A model generated the notes under the pieces. That model did no database searches, was not told the DNA's origin, and was given only the letters and a program-made list of their open reading frames with translations. A stretch of 64,000 bases of DNA from Amphirosellinia nigrospora. Its lineage: Eukaryota > Ascomycota > Sordariomycetes > Xylariales > Xylariaceae. A program made the translations under genes and the position numbers. The first letter of the stretch is position 1, and each line of letters begins with the position of its first letter. The stretch spans positions 1 to 64,000 of the forward strand of contig SCHM01000004.1 of NCBI GenBank assembly GCA_004123355.1, written 5' to 3'. Of this stretch, positions 1-9,271 are shown in pieces.

Positions 1-3000
1 TTTTTTTTTTTATTTTACTTTTAACCGCCGATTTTTTAATTTTTTATTTATTTTTATTTTTTTTTCTATTTATAACTTTTTTTTATTTTCTTTCTTTTTT
101 TTATTTGTTTTTTTATTCGTATTCTTATTTTTAATTACTTTTTAAATTTTTCCTTTGTTTGTTAATTTAACTTTTTACCCTTTTTTTTTATTTTTATATT
201 AATAATACTTCTTTTTATTTTTTTTGTACGCTTATTAATTTATTCGCTTATTTATTTTTTAGTTTAATATTGCTTAAATATAATTTTTTATATTTATAAA
301 CTTTTATATTGCTTTTTTAATTTTTTGTTTTTTTACTTTTTTTGCTATACTTTTTTTTTCTATTTATTTTTTTGACTTTTTTTTTATTATTTGTTTTGTT
401 TTTTTTTTTTATACTTTATAAATAATTTTTGTTTTGTTTTATAACTTATTCCGCTTAGCTTGTCCGTTTTTTTATATATAATTTTATAACTACTATATTA
501 TTTTTATATATATTATTACTTTAATTTTTAATACGTTTACTTTTAACTTTAATACGTTTGTTATTATAAATATTTGCCTACTTTTTTTTATTAATAATTA
601 TACGATCGCCCGTTTTGTTTTTATATTTTTAATTTGTATATAAAATATAATACTTTCTAATAATTTGCTATAATATTTTATTTTCGTTTAACTATTATAA
701 TATATTACTATTTGCCTTTTTTTACTTATTTATTGTTTTTTTTTTACTACTATTTATTATAAAACTTTTTTTTTTATTTTATTTTTAATTATATACTATT
801 ACACTTTATATTTTATATTACCCCGCGTTATTTTGCTTTTAAACTATTATCTTTCGCCCGTTTATATATTTATTAACCGCTTAAACTTTTTTTTGTTTGC
901 TAGCTATAATATTGCCGTTAAATATACTATTTATATTTTTACTTATATTAATTCTTATAACTATAATATTTTTGTCCGCTATTTTTTAAATACTTTACTA
1001 CTATTTAATATTACATAGTATTTATTTATTATTATTTGGTTTAACTAATTTATTATTCGTTTTTAGTTAATAAAATTCGCAAAACTACTTTTAACTGCTA
1101 TTTTTAACGTTATTAATACTAATCTCGCCCTTTTATACGGCCGTTTTACGCTTTATTTTATACAATTAATCCCTACTTTGTTATAACGTTGTTTAATATT
1201 TGCTTATAATAATAATAATAATACAATTATTACTATTATACTTGTTAGCCTTAAATATTACGCTAATAATATAAACAATATATTTTTCCCTTTTTTTATT
1301 TTTATTACTATTATTACCAGGCTTTTTTACCTTATAATTGTTTATAATACTAGCTTTTATACCCTTTTAAACGCTATACTTTTTCTTAATATCTTTTTTA
1401 ATTATATTTAAATATTGATTTATTATATTATACACCACTGCATTTTTTGCTCTTTTTTTGCTAACTTTATTATAACCCTTAACCTTTTGTTTTTTAACCT
1501 TTTTTATACCCGTTTTATCGCTAATAATATTATTAAAAACTTATACTACGCTTAATTAACTTTTTAGAACAACCTTTAATCCTTAAGCTTACTAAATAAC
1601 AACTTTTATATACTTCGCCCATAAATTATATCTTTTATTTATACTTTATATCTTATTTATTTATATAATACTATATTTATTTTATCTTTTTCCTGCTATA
1701 TTTTACCTTTTTCTTCGTTTATATTTTTATTTGCTTTTTTTATTATTTATATTTTAATACGCTAGCTTTTTATATATTTTTAAAATATTGTTTTTAACGT
1801 ATAATACTACGCTAATATTCTTATTTTTACCCTTATATACCTTAACGTTACTTTTTACATAGCTTTTATCACCGCTTATATACTTTAACTTTCTAGCTTT
1901 TATTAACTTATCCTATATTCTTGTTTTTTTTTACTATCCAACCTTTTATTAAATATTATTAATATTGCTAATATTCTTTTACGTTTCTCTTTTTTTTTTA
2001 TACTACCCGTTTAATTTTTACTTATTTCTTATTTTTGTTTAGCTACTATAAACCTTAACCTTAACCTTAACCTTAACCTTAATCTTAATCCTTTTTTTAT
2101 TTTTAAAAACAACTATGTTATTAGTCGCGCCGGCTACTATAAATATTTTATTTTAATATTTTTTTTTTTTTTGCGTATATAATTTAACTAATCGATACTA
2201 AAATAGTAATACTAACTATATATAATATATTACTAATTTTTTTACTTTTTATAATAAATACTAATAAATTACTTTTTACTTCTTTATTATATTTAACTTT
2301 TTATAATAATATATTATAATAGCTATTAATCCCTCTTTAACAAATAACCCTTATATTTTACCTTTGCCGCTTTTATTTTTATACCGCACTATAATTATTT
2401 TTATCTTTTTAACCGGCTACTTTTTTATTATATATACTAATACTAATAATACCTTTTAAAACCCCTGTAACCTTTTTCTGTACTTTGCTATTTATTTAGC
2501 GTTCTATTAAACCGTTTAATATCTAAATATAAACATAATAAATCGCTTAACTAATATTATATTTTAAATAATCCGGTTTATTATCCACGTTAACCTATTT
2601 ATACCTTTACTTAACGTTTTTTTATTATACTAGTTTATAATAAAACTTTATTTTGTTTTTATTTCTATTATATTATCTACTAATAAACTCTAATTAATTA
2701 CTAGTAATTTATTTTTTTCGTTTATAAATAATATATTCTACTATAACTATATTTATACTTTTTCTACTATACTATAAATTATAAATTATAACTTATTTAT
2801 ACTAAATTATTATTACTTATATAATAACATATCTTTATATTAATTAATTACCTTTAGCGCGTTTATTATATTATAAATTTTTTGCTTATATATATATAAT
2901 CGTAAAATCGCGTCTATTAGCGTTAATCCTCCGCTACTTATATTAATTAACGTTATAAATCGTATTATTATAGCTTTTACCCTCTTATAATGCTCCGCCA

Positions 3001-3340
3001 CTTTTTCGTCCGCTTTTTTTTTTATAAACCTTAATTTTTACGTTTTTATTATATCTTAATCCTTATTAATCTTTACTTTATATATTACTATTATTTTCGC
3101 TATAATAATAATAGCTAATAATTTAAGCATAAATTCTAATAAACTTAACTAACTTTTATTTGCCTAATAACTTATAACTATTAACCCGCTATATAATATA
3201 TTATAAAATTCGTTATTTCTTATTTTATAGTTTAATAATAATATATAAAATAATAATATTGCCCGCTTTAATTACCGAACTTATATATTAATCCCGCTTA
3301 TATTATCTCAGCAATAGTTAAGCTTATTTTTACTGTTAGT
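1..3340 (-). mobile_element. R1 repeat, copy 1 (degraded, cut by window edge)
   Basis: The reverse complement of this stretch aligns with 20660-23720 over about 3 kb, with mostly C/T and G/A differences and a few short indels. Landmarks include 2760-2990 matching 21000-21230, and 830-1160 matching 22740-23110. The plus strand is extremely T-rich (43 T in bases 1-60), so the minus strand is purine-rich and more likely to be the original sense strand. I could not name a protein: after mentally combining the two copies, more than one frame stays partly open. The element probably continues past base 1. It could be a DNA transposon, a LINE body or a retroelement interior; the family is unknown. 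Confidence 0.8.
2051..2091 (-). repeat. Degenerate CCTTAA hexamer array inside R1
   Basis: About six tandem hexamers of the form CCTTAA run on the plus strand, with C-to-T variants at the right end. It resembles a mutated fungal telomere repeat. However, the homologous position in R1 copy 2 (about 21890-21915) carries a shorter, more mutated version of the same hexamer. It is therefore an internal microsatellite of the element rather than a fossil chromosome end. Confidence 0.75.
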
Positions 3341-3343
3341 TAT

Positions 3344-3423
3344 GCTAAATATGCTTAATATAATCTATATTGTTTTAAATTAAACAACTTATAATATTAA
3401 TAATTATATTTTTGTTAATATAT
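3344..3423. repeat. 80-bp shared segment at the edge of R1 copy 1
   Basis: This stretch is repeated in the same orientation at 53006-53085. Over the 65-bp core (3359-3423 against 53021-53085) I count four differences, all transitions and no indels, far fewer than between the two R1 copies. It adjoins R1 copy 1 here and an R3 LTR at 53083. It may be an R1 terminus or a separate small repeat. Confidence 0.75.
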
Positions 3424-3513
3424 ATATTAAACGTTAGTTTTTTATGCCGGTTTCGATATTTTTAGCTTTATTTAGGTTTTATAGTTTTAACACGTATATA
3501 CGCTATACATACA
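3424..3513. other. Spacer between R1 edge and Ty3 element
   Basis: These 90 bp hold no recognisable feature. They retain more G than R1 and lead directly to the Ty3 target site. Confidence 0.5.
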
Positions 3514-3519
3514 TAATAA
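3514..3519. repeat. Left target-site duplication, TAATAA
   Basis: The six bases immediately outside the left LTR are TAATAA, and the same six follow the right LTR at 9266-9271. Ty3-type integrases usually give 4-6 bp duplications, mostly 5. The motif is low-complexity, so a chance match in this AT-rich background is possible. The exact fit to independently derived LTR borders supports it. Confidence 0.65.
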
Positions 3520-3728
3520 TGTGCGTGCTTATTAACCTATATTAAATAACCTATAAGGCCTTTACTATTGCGGTTTAGGCTATATAAATCAAGTCTTAAT
3601 ATACTAGGTTAGTTAATTAAGTAAAAGGCTAAGTTTAGGTTTCTATGGTAGGCTAAATATTTATAGCTATGGGGTGGGGCTGGCTTGTAATGCTTGCTAG
3701 GGCTTTGCTAGTCGCTACCCTAAAGCTA
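3520..3728 (-). repeat. 3' LTR of the Ty3 element (209 bp)
   Basis: It aligns base for base with 9057-9265, with no gaps. It begins TGTGCG on the plus strand; the partner has TATATA there, all by transitions. I count 31 differences, all transitions: at 17 this copy has the G or C, and at 14 the other does. The least mutated part is the G-rich run near 3671-3690. Confidence 0.95.
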
Positions 3729-3734
3729 TAACTA

Positions 3735-3745
3735 TTCTTTTCTTT
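3735..3745 (-). other. Polypurine tract next to the 3' LTR
   Basis: On the minus strand this reads AAAGAAAAGAA, an 11-base purine run ending six bases before the 3' LTR starts at 3728. A polypurine tract primes plus-strand DNA synthesis in LTR retrotransposons and is expected here. The six-base gap is a little longer than usual and may reflect C-to-T and G-to-A changes. Confidence 0.7.
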
Positions 3746-4390
3746 AAATAACTGCTTTTAGTTATCTATTTTAATTAGTATTTTTATAATAAAACTATTT
3801 ATAATTTAGTTATTTTATTATTGCTTTTAAGCGCTTTTAATCGTTTTTTAATATTATTTAGCTAGCGTACTATAAGCTCCGTATAAAGTGGCTATTATTG
3901 CTATACGTAGGAAATAGGTTAATTCTATTATATTTGCTTAGTAATTAAATTCTATTAGGGCTTTATAACCTATAAGTATTGCTATAATAGTAACTCGCTA
4001 TAGCTTATAGTTTATTATAAAAGGGTTTTATTTTATTACTACGCTAGCATATTTGCAGTATTTAGTTTCCGGGTACATAAGTTCAAATCAATCCTTTTTT
4101 CTTTTGTAAATAAGCTTTAATCTAGTTTTTAAAAGCTTTTAAACTATTAAAATAATTTTTTGCTATAAGTGTTTTATAGTTTTTTACTAAGCTTTGCTAG
4201 AATTCAACCTTTTCTTCTTTAGTTAGGTCTTTTATGTATTTAAAGATTTCAATAAGTAACTGTTATTAAGGAAATTAAGTGCTAAATAAAAGGAAATAGC
4301 TGCTATAGCTATTTAGCTTTGGTATCCGATTATAAATATTTATAGCTACTTGTAACAAAGTAGCTACGTTAGGGTATTTATATGCTAAAC
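3746..4390 (-). pseudogene. Tail of Ty3 pol after the integrase core
   Basis: This should encode the integrase C-terminal region and the end of pol. All minus-strand frames carry many stops, and I saw neither a GPY/F-type motif nor a chromodomain. Several TGCTA and AGCTT-rich runs remain. Confidence 0.5.
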
Positions 4391-4397
4391 CTTTTTA

Positions 4398-4580
4398 TAG
4401 CATAATTCGCTTAAGGTTTCCGTTTACTTTTTCTATTTTGCTATTACTTCTAGGTTTTTTAAGTATAATAAGTTTAACTATAGATCCCTTGCTTTAGTGC
4501 TATTAAATTGCTTTGTCACCTATAAATATGCTTCCATTATTGCTAATCTATTCCTTTGGGTACCTAAAAATTTTCCGATT
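4398..4580 (-). pseudogene. Integrase catalytic core remnant
   Basis: The minus-strand frame shows PKE*ISNNGSIF (about 4560-4527), the usual place of the second catalytic aspartate (SDNG/SDRG). The aspartate codon reads AAT, so Asp has become Asn by a G-to-A change. Further on, with a short disrupted stretch between, comes KPRSNSKIEKVNGNLKRIM (about 4460-4398), which fits the family's HP.(T/S)NG..ER.N block and keeps the catalytic Glu. Integrase joins element cDNA to host DNA. The core carries stops and a lost catalytic residue and is not functional. Confidence 0.85.
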
Positions 4581-4629
4581 TAGTAATTAGCAGTATTGTG
4601 TTTAAAAATAATATATCAGGTATTATAGC

Positions 4630-4740
4630 TACCTTTACCTATGCTATAGCATATTTTACATATATTAATATCTTTAATTATACTATAGATGTATAGTCTA
4701 TTGCCTAACGTGTTAGCGGTAGTAGTAATACTATAAGTTA
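4630..4740 (-). pseudogene. Integrase N-terminal zinc-binding remnant
   Basis: The minus-strand translation gives IIKDINICKICYSIGKG, which corresponds to the second half of the HHCC zinc module of Ty3 integrases (WPGM..DI..YV..C..CQ..K). The CxxC pair is intact at about 4662-4649. The histidine half upstream is not clear. It lies between RNase H and the integrase core, as expected. Confidence 0.7.
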
Positions 4741-5399
4741 TAGGTCTAACAACATTATTAATAGTGGCTTTATTAACTAATATTACTTGTATTTATTATA
4801 GCTTACTGTGCTATTAGCGTGATTTCCGGGTGCTAATACTACTTATTAATTTCGCGTATTAGGGTGCTAACTATAGCATGCCTTAGGTTAATATATATAT
4901 TTTTAACCTTTTGTAGTAATTCTAGTATTTCGGGGATTTTTAAAAGCGCTACTGCTTGATATACCGTTCTTATAAAGTATGGGGGTTTCCGGGGTCCGTT
5001 AGTACTAGGCTATTTTGTATAGTTTTCCTTCGTATATAATAAAATGCCTAGTTACCTACTAGGCCTCCAGATTTAGCGGCAACTTGCTATCAAACTTTAA
5101 GAATTTAAATATAGCTTGTAAGTCTATACGGTTTAGCTATTACAGTAGTTTAACTAACTATTTTTCTATATTCGGTAATATTTGCGTTTTAAGGTTGCGT
5201 TTTATTATTAAAAAGTCGTTTCGGGAGGTTTTAATAGCTAATTAGCTAATACGTTTAACTTACTTATATAAATATAATTCATATATTATAGTGCTCGATA
5301 GCATTTAAAAATCGAACTATTTATACTAGTTATTTTAATTTGCTTTTTATTATAAATAATAACTCATAGTCGGTACGAACAGTTATTTCTCTTCTTTTT

Positions 5400-5610
5400 A
5401 CTTAGTACTTTTAGTGCTATAATGCTAATATAATAGCTAAAAGCTTTCGTTCTTATGCTAAGTAATACGTTTAATAGTTACCTAGTTTTTTAAAAAAGTA
5501 TACTACTAAATAAAATATTGTTTTTTTTCCGTAAAAATACGGCTATATTAAGCATGCCCTAACGTATAGTTGGCTAGAATCCGTATCTATTACGGAGGGC
5601 AACCTCTAAT
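5400..5610 (-). pseudogene. RNase H remnant
   Basis: The minus-strand frame reads VIDTDSSQ (about 5595-5570), which carries the TDAS catalytic aspartate of Ty3 RNase H. It is followed after 20-odd residues by FFKKL and by ERKLLAIILAL (about 5455-5420), which matches the conserved ERELLAI block. RNase H removes the RNA template during reverse transcription. Several TAA and TAG codons interrupt it. Confidence 0.82.
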
Positions 5611-5639
5611 TAAATATTTTAATTATATATATAATTATT

Positions 5640-5840
5640 ATTTTTAATCGTTTGCTAAACTTTTTAGGCTTTTGCGTTTAATATAACTAGTTAGTTTTTC
5701 AGTCCTTTTATTAATGTTATAAATAATGCCGCAATTAGTAAATATTTATTAATTAAGTGCTTAAAATAGCCTACTATATTCACGAATCCACATACTTCGG
5801 TAGTTATTCTTGGCATCGGTCTATCTTTTATTACAGCTAC
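5640..5840 (-). pseudogene. RT thumb / connection segment
   Basis: The minus strand reads KVAVIKDRPMPRITTEVCGF, then a stretch with YFKHLINKYL, and ALFITLIKG. This is the well-known linker of Ty3-type pol (I..WP.P.....V..FLG...YYR.FI..Y...A.PL..L.KK). It is the longest nearly uninterrupted readable stretch in the window and sets the reading frame for the neighbouring domains. Confidence 0.88.
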
Positions 5841-5989
5841 TTTTACTAGATTTGCTTTAATTCTTTCTTAAAATATATAAAATTTTAAAAATATACCTTA
5901 GTTAACAAACATTAAAATTTCGTAGGGTTAATTATTATGCCGTACTACGCTAATTATTCGAATAGCATATAGTACTATTAATATAGTTT

Positions 5990-6330
5990 TTCTTATTTTT
6001 CCCTAAATATAAATATCGTTAAGTAAGCCTACTAGCTATTCTTTAAAAAGCTTTACAATCTCTTTTATTAAGGCTTAAAAAATAGCTAGTACGTTATAAA
6101 GTCCAAAAGGTATAACTAGCTATTTATATACTAAAAAGTATTATAAATGCTATTTTTCGCGGTAAAGGCCATATATTCCTATATACCAGTATTCATTTTT
6201 AAGATCTACAAAAATATACTACTTATAACCTATAGCCTTTTATATTTAGTCCGCTATGTTTAATAACAAATAGGCTCGCTTTTTTATAACTTTATTTAGT
6301 TCCTTATAATCGTAGCAAAATTACTATATA
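5990..6330 (-). pseudogene. Reverse transcriptase palm/fingers remnant
   Basis: Three conserved blocks appear in order on the minus strand: YDYKELNKVIKK (about 6315-6280; family DYR.LN..T), FVDLKNEYWYI (about 6215-6185; family LDL..AY), and LLNDIYI (about 6030-6005; family Y.DDI). The first catalytic Asp survives. In the YxDD box the first Asp reads AAC, so Asp has become Asn, again by a G-to-A change. RT copies the element RNA into cDNA. Frame changes between blocks suggest small indels or my frame uncertainty in low-complexity runs. Confidence 0.87.
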
Positions 6331-6994
6331 ATATTTTCTTGGTTATTAAAGTCAGGCTTAGTAGTTTCGCCAGGTCGCTTCTTTGGGGTTAATAATGCTG
6401 GCGCGCCCCATAATCCTATACCCTTTCTAATATAAATACCTAAGTATGCTTTAATAAATTCCTTTATAGTTTTTTTTATATAAAGCTATACCTACGGAGT
6501 AATAGCTTTATTAGTAAGCTATCCTTAATATCAATATAGTATTTATACGTACTATAATATCAATACATTGTTTAGCTAAGTTAAATAGGCCAGAGAATCG
6601 TTTTACTAGTTTTGCTTGTTTGTTTGCTATTTAAAAGTTCTTTGGCGTATTTTTATACTAAATTACTTTTATTTTTTCTGTTTTTTTTGCGTTATAAGTT
6701 ATTTTTATAGCTATATTAACTAATAACTGTTTTAAAGGTTTAAATAAAGGTGCTCTATTAAATTTCGTCAGTTTAATTGTTTTAATATCTTTTATATAGC
6801 CAAAAACGCTGCCCTATTTATAAAAAATACGCTTCTTTAAAGTTATATTACTAAAAAACGTACGGTCTAACATAACGCTTCTAATTACGGTCCAAAGTTC
6901 TATAGTACTTTTATTATATAAACTATGCTATAATTTCGCAGTTTTTTTAACTATTAGTCTAACTCCTCTAATGCTATATATAGTGCTTTATTTT

Positions 6995-7095
6995 TATAAT
7001 TTATAAAGCTAGAGCTTTAAAGCTAATAATTGCGAAATATAACAGCTTGTACAACCGTAGTCCCAAAATACTATAAATATTGCCGTTATTTAGTT
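6995..7095 (-). pseudogene. Retropepsin-type protease remnant
   Basis: The minus-strand frame gives FIVFWDYGCTSCYISQLLAL at about 7080-7020. This fits the retropepsin block (.FIDSGA.G.FIS..LA). The active-site Asp codon (7062-7060) is intact. It lies upstream of RT, the usual Ty3 position. The enzyme would cleave the Gag-Pol polyprotein. Confidence 0.72.
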
Positions 7096-7099
7096 AGGC

Positions 7100-9056
7100 C
7101 TAAACAAGTTATAGCGATCGTTATAACTATACTTTAATTTATTTTTTTCTAAAGTTATTTTACTACTTTTATTTAATTTAACTACATAAATAAGGCTATC
7201 TTAAGCCTTACTAAATAAATCTTCTAGTTCTTAATTGATCCGGTCGTTTTTTAAGCGCTTTATAGCACTTCGTTTAAGTTTTTCGGGGTTTTTATTATTA
7301 TTTTCCGTAAAGTATACTTGCTTTTACAGCTTATTTCTAAAAAATTTATATTTAGTTCTAAATTTCTCGAACTTATTAGCTAAGTTATATAATATAGTAT
7401 GCCTTTAATCATAACGGATTAGCCGGATTAGCTTTATAGTTTCGTTATTTTAAGCTATTATACTTTCTTGCAGCAGTCTTTAGCCTAATAGCTAGGCTTA
7501 CTATAATTAAAATATATATTATTTGCTACTTTCATTACATACTTATTATCGCAGGTTTGCTATTCTATATTATTATTATTAACTTCGGTAATATAGCTAA
7601 CCTCCCGGCTATCAGTATAAGGGTTTAAAATAGTGAGCATTAGTGCTTTTAGGGTTATTTCCATATTATCAACTAGCTAGATCTAGCCTACGGCAAGTTT
7701 GCTTACTATACTTCCAATAATATTATAATTATAGTAAAGTATTATTATACTTTAGAATTATATAATAATTTCGGAAATACTATAAATTTTCGGTTTACAG
7801 AAGTTATAATAATTATTCCTAATATTTATACTACTTCTTCTATAATTTGGCCTATATTCTATTCTTTGCTAAAACGCTCTATATTAAGCCAAATACTTAA
7901 GGCATACATAATAAGCTTATTAACTATAACGTTACATATTTGCTAGGTATTTCAAATACTTCCCGGCAATCGATAGAAACCTCCCGTAGTTTCTAAAATA
8001 GCTTATATATGCTTTATTTTAAGCTGGCAACAATCTTACAAATATTATTAAAAGGCTATATAGTACGTTATAAATATTTAGTACTTAGATTACTACTTTT
8101 AGAAAATCGATCTAAATAGCCGCTATATTGCTATTTTTAATAAATAGCGCTACTTATTAGAAATTACCTGCTAATTCAAGTATAATTTTTTTAGTTTATA
8201 ATTCGTAGGGCACTAAGGCCTATACTAATTATACTTAGATTTAACGTACTTTATTTAGTATAGTATAATCAGCTTAAATTAAACGTAGATTAAGTAGTAT
8301 AATTACTTTATTTTTATCTTTATATTTGCTTAGTTTAATAGCGTCGCTTACTAAAAATACGTTAGGAAAAATAGCTTAAACTCGCTATTTTTATCAGGTT
8401 TAAATAAAATTTAAGCCTCTATATTTCTATAGGTTTAACAAAAATCCTTTAATTATTTCTGATTAGTTACGCTAGTTAGTTATCGTATATATACCTTATT
8501 TATTCTTTTAGTACCTACGAGTACATATAAAAGGTCTACTATTATACTTATTAGTATACCCGCTAGCGCTAGTAGCGCTAAAGTTATTGCTAATTTTATT
8601 GTTACACTTATTAGTATAGTTATAATACTGCTATTTTAGTTTTGTAGACCTAGGTCTCAGAAACTTTTTTTATTTCTATTAACATAGCTTCAAATCGTAA
8701 GTCTATTTCGTTTTTAATTAGTCGATTCGCTTAGCTATATTAGTTGCTAACACATTAATATAGGTATTATAGCTTGCTATATTTATAGCTAATAGAACGC
8801 CTATTAGGTCATCCAACGCTAAGCTGCTTATATCTATTATAAAGCCGCTACTTTCTATTTTAAAATAAGCTCCCGTAAAATCTGCTATTACGTATAAAAA
8901 AATATTGCAAAGTATACTTTTTAGGATAGGTTTTAATAAAGTGTTTAATTAGCGTAATTGCAAGGTTAGATCTTTATAGGTTAGTCGGCTATAAGGTTAT
9001 CTATAATCGCATAACTAGTTTTAAATAAAAGCTATAAAGCTATATAAATAGCTATT
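7100..9056 (-). pseudogene. Gag region and 5' leader of the Ty3 element
   Basis: About 1.9 kb between the protease and the 5' LTR must hold gag, but no capsid or CCHC zinc-knuckle motif could be read with confidence. A short readable run, FEAMLIEIKKVSET, lies near 8650-8700 and could be part of a coiled-coil N-terminal Gag segment. No tRNA-like primer-binding site is visible just below 9057. Confidence 0.5.
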
Positions 9057-9265
9057 TATATATATTTATTAACCTATATTAAATAACCTATAAAGCCTTT
9101 ACTATTGCGGTTTAGGCTATATAGATCAGGTTTTAATATACTAAGTTAGTTAATTAAATAAAAGGCTAAGTCTAGGTTTTTATAGTAGGCTAAATACTTA
9201 TAGCTATAGGGTGGGGCTAGCTTGCAGTGCCCGCTAAAGCTCTGCCAGTCGCCACCTTGGAGCCA
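9057..9265 (-). repeat. 5' LTR of the Ty3 element (209 bp)
   Basis: This is the partner of 3520-3728 and has identical length. On the minus strand it begins TGGCTCC and ends TATATA (TG...CA in the unmutated form, since the partner keeps the corresponding G and C residues). The CCCGCTAAAGC and CTGCCAGTCGCCACC runs keep bases mutated in the other LTR. Confidence 0.95.
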
Positions 9266-9271
9266 TAATAA
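9266..9271. repeat. Right target-site duplication, TAATAA
   Basis: Identical to 3514-3519 on the other side of the element. Confidence 0.65.

Larger units (their letters stand above)
3520..9265 (-). mobile_element. Ty3/gypsy LTR retrotransposon, RIP-inactivated
   Basis: This is a complete 5746-bp element read on the minus strand: 5' LTR 9057-9265, internal region, 3' LTR 3520-3728. Going down in coordinate, the order is protease near 7050, reverse transcriptase 6315-6005, RT end region and RNase H 5830-5420, integrase zinc region near 4660, and integrase core 4560-4398. Integrase after RT places it in Ty3/gypsy rather than Ty1/Copia. Every domain is interrupted by stops, so it cannot move by itself. 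TpG and CpA are much more frequent than in the flanks (7 in 4501-4560), so it was either inserted later or hit by fewer RIP rounds. No primer-binding site complementary to a tRNA could be made out below 9057, and no chromodomain was recognised. Confidence 0.93.

Noticed and set aside
833-1018. 61-codon open frame on the plus strand
   Set aside because: It lies antisense to the purine-rich strand of R1, has a hydrophobic low-complexity composition, and the equivalent position in R1 copy 2 is open only in a different register.
2051-2091. Interstitial telomere or former chromosome end
   Set aside because: The hexamer is CCTTAA and its homologue occurs at the matching internal position of R1 copy 2, so it belongs to the element.
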